Positions 17,858 through 25,716 of a DNA stretch of 42,861 nt are shown piece after piece. Under the pieces are notes generated by a model that ran no database searches, had not been told where the DNA came from, and saw only the letters and a list, made by a program, of their open reading frames with translations. Position numbers and translations under genes: made by a program. Each line of letters opens with the position of its first letter. The stretch's first letter is position 1. This DNA comes from Anabaena sp. 54 (GTDB taxonomy: Bacteria > Cyanobacteriota > Cyanobacteriia > Cyanobacteriales > Nostocaceae): positions 1-42,861 of the forward strand of contig OMJF01000111.1 in assembly GCA_900299285.1 (NCBI GenBank), given 5' to 3'.

Positions 17858-17880
17858 TCGCGTAGCGTGGCGTTAGCCAA
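17858..17880 (-). repeat. 23-bp small dispersed repeat, copy B (inverted)
   Basis: This is the reverse complement of copy A over all 23 bases. It lies in a HIP1 site (GCGATCGC at 17854-17861) within the codons for the conserved IAIAR segment after the ABC signature. Deleting 23 bases here gives IAIARVILKNAPILILDEA without interruption. Confidence 0.8.
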
Positions 17881-18254
17881 TCGCTCGCGTTATCCTTAAA
17901 AATGCACCTATCTTAATATTAGATGAAGCCACTTCTAGCCTTGATTCCATTACGGAAAAAGCGATTCAAGATACTTTAGATGCAGCGATGAATGGAAAAA
18001 CGGTAATTGTGGTGGCACATCGTTTATCTACTATCGCGCATTTAGACAGGATTTTGGTGTTTAATCACGGTTCTATTATTGAAGATGGTACTCACTCTGA
18101 ATTATTGACTAAGGGTGGCGCTTATTACAGATTATGGCAAATGCAAGCTGGTGGATTTTTACCACAGGAAGAAGCCTTAATTAATAAATAATGCCAATTA
18201 CAAATTACCAACTTCAACTGGACAGATTAGAGCAATGAATAGCAAGTTTTACTA

Positions 18255-18462
18255 TTAAATAAACAATGCTGGAGAAACATTAAAAAATTCTCCTAGAGCT
18301 TTTGCTTGAGATTTACTAATTGCTCTTTTCCTATTCACAATCTCAGAAACCACACCTTTAGAACCAAAATTCACACTAAATCAGATTGTTTAATTCCCCT
18401 AGCATTTTTCCATTTTTCTTGATCATACTCAGCATGGTTTAAATAAAGGATTTAAACAGTAC
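18255..18462 (-). pseudogene. Second higBA locus collapsed into an in-frame HigB-HigA remnant
   Basis: On the minus strand a HigB-like tail (NHAEYDQEKWKN) runs directly and in frame into a HigA-like HTH (ARGIKQSDLV). The end of HigB and the first ~80 residues of HigA are deleted between them. A further small indel and stop (GTGTGA) follow, after which the DNA remains nearly identical to the end of higA at 1083-1232, including the bases after its stop (TAATAGTAAAAC). This is a decayed duplicate of the higBA locus at 540-1232. The N-terminal part of higB is not detectable beyond about 18462. Confidence 0.85.
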
Positions 18463-18543
18463 AATTGCTATGATGGGCAAAGCGATCGCTCATCTTGTTG
18501 CTTGAGTTAATAAACACAAACCAAGACGTTTTCATCATTTCTT

Positions 18544-18858
18544 TTACTTCACACCAGCAATAACCTGGCCAATATCTTGAGGAGTTGCATCAGTAGCTAA
18601 CATCGCCCGAACTAATAATTCAATTGAAACTGAAGCATCGCCATTTTCAGCTTTAGCAATTCGGGGTTGGCTGGAGCTAATTTTAGCAGCTAGTTCACTT
18701 TGAGTCATCAATTTTTGGCGACGTTCTTTCAAGTTTTTACTAAGAGCTAGTTTAATTTCCACAAAGATACTTTCTTCAGTTGTTAACTCCAAAAAATCGG
18801 AAACTGTGCCAATTTTCCAGCCTTTAGATTCTAAACGTTCTTTTTTCGCTTGATCCAT
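18544..18858 (-). CDS. XRE-family helix-turn-helix antitoxin, apparently orphan
   Basis: The preferred start at 18858 (MDQAKKERLESKGWKIG) gives 104 residues and is preceded by AGGAG. The frame is open 7 codons further. An HTH at about residues 50-90 contains MTQSELAAKISSSQPRIAKAE. The N-terminal half resembles antitoxins partnered with RelE/HigB (Gp49-like) toxins, which are usually encoded directly upstream. No such toxin is readable upstream. Instead there is a short terminal-inverted-repeat element starting about 100 bases away. It could regulate other loci as a solitary repressor. Confidence 0.82.
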   Translation of the reverse strand: MDQAKKERLESKGWKIGTVSDFLELTTEESIFVEIKLALSKNLKERRQKLMTQSELAAKISSSQPRIAKAENGDASVSIELLVRAMLATDATPQDIGQVIAGVK

Positions 18859-18960
18859 CACATTACTCCTTTTGATCACTATGCTTAGGCTAATCCTACT
18901 TCTTGACAGAATAATTTTCTTTTATTCAATGACTTGAACGACTACATGAAGGGAGAACAA

Positions 18961-19121
18961 TTAACCCGGATTTTTCACCAAGATATTCAAACCTTTATAA
19001 AATCTGCATTTTGGGTTTTCACACTGTGTCAAAAATTAGCACTATGAAAAATGCCCGAAACCATTTCTCTATAAGGATTATATAGATTGCGATCGCATTG
19101 TTTGTGAGAAATGCGGGTTAA
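18961..19121. mobile_element. 161-bp element with 21-bp terminal inverted repeats
   Basis: The left end 18961-18981 (starting TTAACCCGGATTT) and the reverse complement of 19101-19121 (starting TTAACCCGCATTT) match at 18 of 21 positions. The interior has no ORF and includes a HIP1 site near the right end. Size and structure fit a MITE or the remains of a deleted insertion sequence. No clear target duplication is seen. It sits where the partner toxin or promoter of the adjacent antitoxin would be expected. Confidence 0.6.
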
Positions 19122-19278
19122 GACTTTGCTGATTGATGGGATGATTTTTGTCTTACGCAAAGGCGCAAAGAATTGAGTTTCAGTTTTGTTAAAAAGTCTG
19201 AATTTATCCCGCAAATATCTAACGCCAAAATTAAAATTTGGGTATCATCCCTCAAGTAATTTTTATAGGCTACCATTT

Positions 19279-20058
19279 TTATCCCCGAATAAAAAAGTAA
19301 GTAGTCATACCAAACCCAACAACTATCACAAATATCCGCACAAAGCGAGGGTCTAATTTCCGTGCATAATGAGCGCAGAAATAACCACCAAGAGAACCAC
19401 CCACAGCCATTAAAATAGCCTGATGCCAAGCAATTAAACCAGCGAACATAAAAGGAAAAATAGCGATACCGTTGATACAACTACCAAGAAAAGATTTAAA
19501 AGCATTCATGGTGTGAATATTTTTAATACCTAAAAAACTTAAAGTTGCTAACATTAAAATTCCTAAACCTGCTCCAAAGAAACCACCATAAATAGATATT
19601 GCTAATTGGGCAATGACGAGAATTAATAAAGGTGGAGATTCAGATTCTGAAGAGTTCTGAGTTTGAAATTGTAACCACTTTTTTAGAGGTTCGCTAAATG
19701 TAAATATCAACGTTGCTGAAAGTAGCAGATAAGGAAGTAGCCTTTTAAATACATCCGCTGATGTATATAGCAAAATTATAGAACCAATTACGCCCCCAAT
19801 TAAACTGGTAATACATAGTATTAAAAGCTGCGATCGCGGGATATGCAAATTGTGACGATATGCTCTTGCACTGGCCATAGCCGCAATCCATAAAGCAGTA
19901 TTATTTGTGGCATTAGCGGTAATTGGTGATACACCAGTAAATATTAAGGTGGGAAATGTAATAAAACTACCACCACCCGCTACAGCATTAAGTGACCCGG
20001 CAATGAACGCGGTACCGAAAAGAAGCAAACTATGAACAAATGTTAAATGGTTGGGCAT
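19279..20058 (-). CDS. tauE: TauE/SafE-family sulfite/sulfonate exporter
   Basis: A 259-residue inner-membrane protein with about eight hydrophobic segments and the two family motifs. The N-terminal motif is GSLNAVAGGGSFITFPTLIF with the following TANATNNTALW. The internal repeat is ISIYGGFFGAGLGILMLATL. TauE/SafE proteins export sulfite, sulfoacetate or related anions, although some members are anion importers. It is transcribed divergently from the GST-FGE-sulfatase genes across a 255-bp region. In this island it could remove excess sulfite from desulfonation (inference). Confidence 0.88.
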   Translation of the reverse strand: MPNHLTFVHSLLLFGTAFIAGSLNAVAGGGSFITFPTLIFTGVSPITANATNNTALWIAAMASARAYRHNLHIPRSQLLILCITSLIGGVIGSIILLYTSADVFKRLLPYLLLSATLIFTFSEPLKKWLQFQTQNSSESESPPLLILVIAQLAISIYGGFFGAGLGILMLATLSFLGIKNIHTMNAFKSFLGSCINGIAIFPFMFAGLIAWHQAILMAVGGSLGGYFCAHYARKLDPRFVRIFVIVVGFGMTTYFFIRG

Positions 20059-20313
20059 CTTGGCTCTAAATTTTGGGAATAATGATTGCTAAAAGACTTG
20101 TTTTTTACTAAAAACTATGAAATACTCCTAATATAATACGACAATCTGACCGATAAACCGTAGATAATGTTAAACTGTGGGTGATAGAGATGTAAACGCT
20201 GTAATAAATTTAAAGAAAGAGGCGATTAGATTAACCGTAGTAAAGACCTTCCATCTGCAATTTTTGCAATTAACCAAAAAATTCCAACAAATATCCATCA
20301 AGGAAAAGACGAG
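20059..20313. promoter_or_regulatory. Divergent promoter region between tauE and the GST-FGE-sulfatase genes
   Basis: TATAAT at 20132-20137 on the plus strand is a candidate -10. Two similar motifs, GATAAACCGTAGATAA (from 20152) and GATTAACCGTAGTAA (from 20229), lie about 77 bases apart and could be operator sites. AAGGAAAAG just before 20314 is the likely ribosome binding site of the GST. Confidence 0.4.
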
Positions 20314-20985
20314 ATGAGTACATTACAACTTTATTATACTAAGGGTTCTACCTTCTCCCAAAGAACCCGGGCAGTATTACAAGAAAAGGGAATTGATTAC
20401 ACACCCATTGAAATTGATTTACAGCACAAACCAGAAGGTTTTACCCATATTTCTCGTTACGGTAAAGTTCCAGCGATTAAGCATGGAGAAGTAGAAATAT
20501 ATGAGTCTGCAATTATCAATGAGTATTTAGAGGAAGTATTTCCCGAACCGGCCTTATTACCTGATGATCCTGCTCAAAAAGCAGTTGCGAGAATTTGGAT
20601 TGACTACGCTAATACTCGTTTAGTACCTGCTTTTAACAAATTACTACGGGGTAAAGATACCCAGGAACAAGAACAAGGACGAAGAGAGTTTTTAGAATCA
20701 ATTTTATATATTGAAGAAGAAGGGTTAGGTAAGCTGTTTGGTAATGGTCCTTACTGGTTAGGAGAAAATCTGAGTTTAGTTGATATTAGCTTCTATCCTT
20801 GGTTTGAAAGATTACCAGTTTTAGAGAAATTTCGTAATTTTACGTTACCAACAGAAACACCCAAAGTCCAGCAATGGTGGGAAAATTTACGTCAACGTCA
20901 ATCCATTCAACAAGTTGCTAATCCTACAGAATTTTATGTAGAGCGATTTACCAAAATTCTCGGTTTAACAATACCATCAGCGTAA
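20314..20985 (+). CDS. Glutathione S-transferase-like protein
   Basis: A 223-residue two-domain GST. The thioredoxin-like N-domain (residues 1-78) has [17 protein letters not shown] with a possible catalytic serine, the cis-proline GKVPAIKHG, and the glutathione-binding [12 protein letters not shown]. An all-helical C-domain follows ([34 protein letters not shown]). GSTs conjugate or remove glutathione from electrophiles and can release sulfur from thioethers. Its TAA is immediately followed by the ATG of the FGE gene, so the two are translationally linked. A role on organosulfur substrates is inferred from context. Confidence 0.9.
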   Translation: MSTLQLYYTKGSTFSQRTRAVLQEKGIDYTPIEIDLQHKPEGFTHISRYGKVPAIKHGEVEIYESAIINEYLEEVFPEPALLPDDPAQKAVARIWIDYANTRLVPAFNKLLRGKDTQEQEQGRREFLESILYIEEEGLGKLFGNGPYWLGENLSLVDISFYPWFERLPVLEKFRNFTLPTETPKVQQWWENLRQRQSIQQVANPTEFYVERFTKILGLTIPSA

Positions 20986-21915
20986 ATGCAGTTTTTTATA
21001 TTACTTCTAATTTCAGTATTTACAACTATGTTACTGTTCAGCAGTTCCCCAGCATTAGCCGTTGTTAATACCTGTCCTCCGGGAATGGTAATGATTCCTG
21101 AAGGTACATTCAAAATGGAAGCAGATGATTCTGGTTTTGTAGAAGAGCGAGTGGCTGAAAATGTTACAGTTAGTTCCTTCTGCATTGATAAATATGAAGT
21201 GACAAACACCCAATTTACTGAATTTGTCAATGTCACCAACTATGTAACAATTGCAGAACATCCCTTGTCAAAAGAGCAGTTTCCCGAATTATCAGATGAA
21301 GAAAGATTACCAGGTTCTCTAGTATTTCAAATGCCAGAACCAGGAGTTAAGCAAGTTCCGTTGCTCAGTTGGTGGCATTGGACACCTGGCGCTAATTGGC
21401 AACATCCCTTTGGCAGTGACAGCAGCATTATAGGTAAAGAAAACTACCCAGTTGTGCATATTGCCTACGAAGATGCCCTAGCCTACGCCCAATGGGCAGG
21501 AAAATCACTACCAACAGAAGCACAGTGGGAATACGCTGCGCGTGGTGGATTAGAAGGTGCAACTTATACCTGGGGTAATCAATATTCAGCCAAAAAAGCC
21601 AATACTTGGCAGGGAATCTTTCCCTTTTTTAATACCAAAGCTGATGGTCATGTAAGTATAGCCCCAGTTGGCTCATTTCCTGCCAATGGTTATGGAATTT
21701 ATGACATGACAGGTAACGTTTGGGAGTGGACATCTAACGAAACTTTTGACCCCAAAAAACCCACAGAAACTGCCCTGTACGTCATCAAAGGTGGCTCTTA
21801 CTTATGTGCGCCAAACTATTGTAGCCGCTATCGCCCAGCCGCAAGGGAATCAGAATCTCCTGATACCGGAACAACTCATATCGGCTTTCGTTTAGTGAAA
21901 AACTTACAACACTAA
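20986..21915 (+). CDS. Formylglycine-generating enzyme (sulfatase-maturating), exported
   Basis: A 309-residue SUMF1/FGE-sulfatase domain protein with a signal peptide (residues 1-25, ending SSPALA). FGE oxidises the sulfatase active-site cysteine to formylglycine using O2. The paired copper-binding cysteines are present as Cys274 and Cys279 in GGSYLCAPNYCSRYRPAARE. The TGNVWEWTS, WEYAARGG and GFRLVK family signatures are also present. Many bacterial SUMF1-domain proteins lack these cysteines, so this looks like a true FGE. It starts at the base after the GST stop and lies 145 bases before its likely client, the arylsulfatase. Export would place maturation in the periplasm. Confidence 0.93.
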   Translation: MQFFILLLISVFTTMLLFSSSPALAVVNTCPPGMVMIPEGTFKMEADDSGFVEERVAENVTVSSFCIDKYEVTNTQFTEFVNVTNYVTIAEHPLSKEQFPELSDEERLPGSLVFQMPEPGVKQVPLLSWWHWTPGANWQHPFGSDSSIIGKENYPVVHIAYEDALAYAQWAGKSLPTEAQWEYAARGGLEGATYTWGNQYSAKKANTWQGIFPFFNTKADGHVSIAPVGSFPANGYGIYDMTGNVWEWTSNETFDPKKPTETALYVIKGGSYLCAPNYCSRYRPAARESESPDTGTTHIGFRLVKNLQH

Positions 21916-22060
21916 CGCAAAATATCTCTCTAACTCTCTTTCTTCGCGTTCTTTGTTCCTATCCCTACGGGACGCTACGCGAACGTGGTTCGTTAAAAAA
22001 TAAGCCTCACGCAAAGGCGCAAAGTCGCAAAGTAGTAGATTTTTTATACAAGGTTATTGT

Positions 22061-24400
22061 ATGTCATATTCAATTATACGGGTGCTGTCTCTATCTTTCT
22101 TCATCACATTGTTGATGGTAACAAGCCCCGCCCTAGCCGCAACATCAAAGATTTTACCAGTAAATCCACTATCCTTTGAAGGTAAAATCGGCATCACTTA
22201 CAAAGAATCAACACCAGATTTTCCCACACCAATTAAAGCCCCTGAAAAAGCCCCCAATGTATTATTAATATTATTGGATGATGTAGGTTTTGGACAAGCG
22301 AGTACCTTTGGTGGACAAGTAGATACACCGAATTTAACTCGTTTGGCTGAAAAAGGATTACGTTACAACCAATTCCATACCACAGCCCTTTGTTCACCTA
22401 CACGCGCTGCTTTGTTAACTGGACGCAATCATCATTCCGTGGGTACAGGTGTAGTTGCAGAGTTAGCATCTGGTTTTCCTGGTTACACAACTATCTTACC
22501 TAAGAGTGCGGCTACTGTAGCGGAAGTATTACGACAAAATGGTTATAATACTGCGGCTTTTGGTAAATGGCACAATACACCAGATTATGAAACCAGTGTA
22601 GCTGGACCTTTTGATCGCTGGCCGACAGGGTTAGGATTTGAGTATTTTTACGGTTTCTTGGGTGGTGATACTAACCAATGGAGTCCAGCATTGGTAGAAA
22701 ATACGAAGCGAGTTGCACCACCAACTAATAACCCTGATTATCATTTAACACCAGATTTAGTAGATCATGCTATTAGCTGGATTCACTCTCAACAGTCTAT
22801 AGCCCCTGACAAGCCCTTTTTTACCTATTTGGCTACCGGAGCTACCCATGCACCCCATCACGCCCCCAAAGCCTGGATAAACAAGTATCAGGGCAAGTTT
22901 GATCAAGGTTGGGATAAATTACGAGAAAAAACCTTTGCTCGACAAAAACAACTAGGTGTAATTCCTGCTCATGCCCAGCTTACTCCCCGTCCGGTAGAAT
23001 TGCCAGCGTGGGATTCTTTATCTCCAGATGATCAAAAAATCTATGCCCATGAAATGGAAGTATTTGCGGGATTTTTAGCACATACCGACCATGAAGTAGG
23101 AAGATTAATTGATGCCATTGACCAAATTGGTGAATTAGACAATACCTTAATTTTCTACATCGTTGGTGATAATGGTGCTAGTGCTGAAGGTGGTTTAGCT
23201 GGTAGCGTTAATGAATTAAAAGTTTTCAATAAAGTACCCGAAAGTCGAGAACAATTGTTAGCTTCCTTAAATGATTTAGGTAGTCCTAAAACCTTTAATC
23301 ATTATCATGCAGCTTGGGCATGGGCGGGTACAACTCCCTTTCAATGGACAAAACAAATAGCGTCTCATTTTGGTGGCACTCGTAACCCCTTAATTATTGC
23401 CTGGGGGGATAAAATCAAAGATCAAGGCGGACTTCGTAGCCAATTCCATCATGTCATAGATATTACACCAACTATTTTTGAAGCAGCAGGAATTACTGCA
23501 CCTACCCAAGTTAATGGAGTCAAACAACAGAAAATTGAAGGTACTAGCTTAGTTTACACATTTGATGATCCTCAAGCTGATTCTAAACATAAAATTCAGT
23601 ATTTTGAAATGTTGGGAAATCGTGCTATTTATGATGATAGATGGATAGCTGCGGCGCGTCATCCCCGATTACCTTGGCAGGGTACAATTAATGCTGACTT
23701 TGAGAAAGATCTTTGGGAACTATACAACATTAAGGAAGATTTCAGCGAGGCCAATAACCTAGCACCTGAAAATCCAGAGAAGTTGGAAAAACTGCAAAAG
23801 TTGTTTTTATCAGAAGCGCGTAAACACAAAGTTTTACCATTAGACGATCGCCTTTTAGAAAGATTTGATGTTGAAAGTCGTCCTTCTGCGGCCGCAGGAC
23901 GCACAACTTTTACTTACTATTCTACAGGAGTTAGTATTCCTGAAGGTAGCGCCCCAAGTTTAAAAAATAGATCCTTTAGTATTGCTGCTGATGTAGATAT
24001 TCCTGAAAATGGTGCGGAGGGTGTTTTATTAACTCAAGGAGGACGTTTTGCAGGTTGGGGATTTTTCCTAGAAGATAGTAAACCAACTTATGTTTACAAC
24101 TTTGTAAATGCTGAACGTTACATTATTCAATCTCCTGAAAAATTAGCCCCAGGTAAGTCAACAATCAAATTTAATTTTGATTATGACGGTGGTGGAGTTG
24201 GTGCTGGTGGAATTGGCAAGTTATTCATTAATGATCAACAGGTAGCTGAGGGTAGAATTGAAAAAACTTTACCCTACCGTTTGGCTTTGGATGAAACTTT
24301 TGATGTTGGACGAGATACGGGTACTCCGATTGTGGAAACCTATCAAGTACCGTTTGCATTCACAGGTAATTTACAGAAAGTTACTTTGAATTTGAAGTAA
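22061..24400 (+). CDS. Arylsulfatase (type I, FGE-dependent), exported
   Basis: A 779-residue sulfatase. Residues 1-27 are a signal peptide ending SPALAA. Metal ligands Asp73-Asp74 (LLLDDVGFG) come first. The formylglycine motif is Cys111-Ser-Pro-Thr-Arg, followed by [13 protein letters not shown]. Lys/His are in FGKWHNT (168-171) and Asp370-Asn371 in VGDNGAS. The C-terminal ~160 residues form a separate beta-rich domain with [20 protein letters not shown], as in large bacterial arylsulfatases. It hydrolyses sulfate esters to sulfate outside the inner membrane, supplying sulfate for uptake. The CSPTR site and the adjacent FGE make the pairing convincing. A GCAAAGGCGCAAAG repeat precedes it. 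Confidence 0.95.
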   Translation: MSYSIIRVLSLSFFITLLMVTSPALAATSKILPVNPLSFEGKIGITYKESTPDFPTPIKAPEKAPNVLLILLDDVGFGQASTFGGQVDTPNLTRLAEKGLRYNQFHTTALCSPTRAALLTGRNHHSVGTGVVAELASGFPGYTTILPKSAATVAEVLRQNGYNTAAFGKWHNTPDYETSVAGPFDRWPTGLGFEYFYGFLGGDTNQWSPALVENTKRVAPPTNNPDYHLTPDLVDHAISWIHSQQSIAPDKPFFTYLATGATHAPHHAPKAWINKYQGKFDQGWDKLREKTFARQKQLGVIPAHAQLTPRPVELPAWDSLSPDDQKIYAHEMEVFAGFLAHTDHEVGRLIDAIDQIGELDNTLIFYIVGDNGASAEGGLAGSVNELKVFNKVPESREQLLASLNDLGSPKTFNHYHAAWAWAGTTPFQWTKQIASHFGGTRNPLIIAWGDKIKDQGGLRSQFHHVIDITPTIFEAAGITAPTQVNGVKQQKIEGTSLVYTFDDPQADSKHKIQYFEMLGNRAIYDDRWIAAARHPRLPWQGTINADFEKDLWELYNIKEDFSEANNLAPENPEKLEKLQKLFLSEARKHKVLPLDDRLLERFDVESRPSAAAGRTTFTYYSTGVSIPEGSAPSLKNRSFSIAADVDIPENGAEGVLLTQGGRFAGWGFFLEDSKPTYVYNFVNAERYIIQSPEKLAPGKSTIKFNFDYDGGGVGAGGIGKLFINDQQVAEGRIEKTLPYRLALDETFDVGRDTGTPIVETYQVPFAFTGNLQKVTLNLK

Positions 24401-24417
24401 TTGTTTTCTTGAACAAA

Positions 24418-24494
24418 TGTAGGTTGGGTTGAGGAACGAAACCCAACAAACGCACGTCAATGTTGGGTTTCGCTATCGCTTAACCCAACCTACA
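24418..24494. repeat. 77-bp inverted repeat of the TGTAGGTTGGGTT family
   Basis: Perfect 13-base ends (TGTAGGTTGGGTT and its complement) and an inner inverted pair (GAAACCCAACA / TGTTGGGTTTC) would fold into a long hairpin just after the sulfatase stop. This is a widespread cyanobacterial palindromic repeat and may also end transcription here. A related but diverged copy lies at 14681-14778. Confidence 0.8.
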
Positions 24495-24521
24495 GATTGT
24501 TGAAAGTGAAATAATAAATTT

Positions 24522-24947
24522 ATGAATGAAGTTATACCTTTAGTTATTCCCATACTTGACAAAATTGCATTTCTAGCTTTTGTTGTTGCTACTATGTTTG
24601 GTACAGGTTTAAGGTTAACTGTACAACAGATTTGGCAACCTCTTCGTAATGTCCGTTTGGTTGTTTTATCGCTATTGACAAATTTTGTATTAGTACCAGT
24701 TTTCATTTATTTACTATTACAAGTAATACCTGTTAATGAACCTGTAAAAGACGGTTTGATCATTATGGCATTGGCTTCAGGTCCGCCAGCTTTACCTAAA
24801 CTTGCCCAAATAGTGAAGGGTAATTTAGCTTTTTCTACAGGGTTGATGATGATGTTAATGTTCGGCACTGTTTTTTATATGCCGATTGTATTACCATTAG
24901 TTTTGCAATGGTATACTAGTAATCACTGGTTTAAAGTTTATTTTTAA
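24522..24947 (+). pseudogene. N-terminal fragment of a bile acid:sodium symporter-family (BASS) transporter
   Basis: About 128 residues match the first four or five helices of a BASS-type transporter: a TMFGTGLRLT start, VVLSLLTNFVLVPVFIYLLL, then IIMALASGPPALPKLAQIVKGN and a following GLMMMLMFG helix. Full-length family members have about 300 residues. The frame then passes into WYTSNHWFKVYF, which reads as ABC permease sequence, and stops at 24945-24947. A large deletion appears to have removed the rest of this gene together with the start of the permease. BASS proteins import organic anions, including sulfonated ones. Confidence 0.75.
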
Positions 24948-25605
24948 TACTGTAGGTTTAGGGGAAATTATCAAAGCCTTTTTATTAGGTTTAATGACAT
25001 TAATCAGAGTATTATTACTACTAATAATATCAACCCTAATTTGGACACCTATTGGTGTAGCCATTGGTTTTAACCCCAAACTAGCCAGAATATTACAGCC
25101 GGTGGTACAATTTTTAGCATCCTTCCCCGCCAATTTTATCTTCCCCTTTGCCACACTCTTCTTTATTCGTGCCAATATTAGTATTGATATTGGTAGTATC
25201 TTCCTTATGTCATTAGGTTCTCAATGGTACATTCTGTTTAATTCCATCGCTGGAGCAATGAGTATCCCCACAGACTTACGGGAAATGGCGGCCAACGTGG
25301 GATTAACAGGCACTAAATTATGGCGTAAACTAATTATTCCTGGTATTTTCTCCTCTTGGGTAACAGGAGGAGTAACTGCTTGTGGAGGTGCTTGGAATGC
25401 TAGTATAGTATCAGAAATTGTAACTTGGGGACAAAGTACATTAACAGCAACGGGTTTAGGAGCGTATATTGCCCAAGCAACCCAAGCAGGAGACTGGCCT
25501 AGAATTACTGTAGGAATTGGGATGATCAGTATTTATGTAGTTGCTTTCAATCGTCTATTTTGGCGAAGATTATATCACCTAGCAGAAACGAAATATCATT
25601 TATAG
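24910..25605 (+). pseudogene. C-terminal part of an ABC-type nitrate/sulfonate-class permease, 5'-truncated and frameshifted
   Basis: After removal of one T from the TTTTT run at 24941-24945, the upstream frame continues as HWFKVYF-NTVGLGEIIKAF. It then runs into a permease of the binding-protein-dependent type, with WTPIGVAIGF, the EAA-loop EMAANVGLTGTKLWRKLIIP, and a last helix near ISIYVVAFNRLFWRRLY. ATG 24994 can start a 203-residue fragment. Two-domain permeases that pair with AAA-associated ATPases are normally over 500 residues. The N-terminal half is replaced by the symporter fragment. The ATPase gene at 25717 is its natural partner and may have lost it. Confidence 0.75.
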
Positions 25606-25716
25606 CAGGGAATTGGTGATTGGTGATTGGTAATACTGTAACCTGTCACCTGTCACCTCCTATATCTCTCAAACCTAGTAAATCTAAAACTAATCTAAAC
25701 CAATATTAGTGTAATT

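Larger units (their letters stand above)
16312..18191 (+). pseudogene. ABC exporter (fused permease-ATPase), disrupted at four places
   Basis: When joined, the fragments form one ~600-residue ABC exporter with an N-terminal six-helix membrane domain and a C-terminal ATPase. The ATPase has Walker A GFSGSGKST, Q-loop IPQDPSLF, signature LSGGQRQR, Walker B LILDEATSSLD and H-loop AHRLST. Lesions are: TGA at 16552-16554 within the membrane domain; a one-base frameshift at about 17115-17145, after which the reading continues as ISSAILKIGTLYYSLSLWSQ; a 23-bp insertion at 17615-17637 between ALH and the ISLIPQDP block; and a second 23-bp insertion at 17858-17880 just after QRIAIA. Removing both insertions restores frame. 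It is therefore not expressed as a whole. The former substrate is unknown. Confidence 0.92.

Noticed and set aside
19118..19480. Minus-strand ORF of 120 codons overlapping the tauE end
   Set aside because: It is a shadow frame of tauE with no family features and unusual aromatic and cysteine-rich composition.
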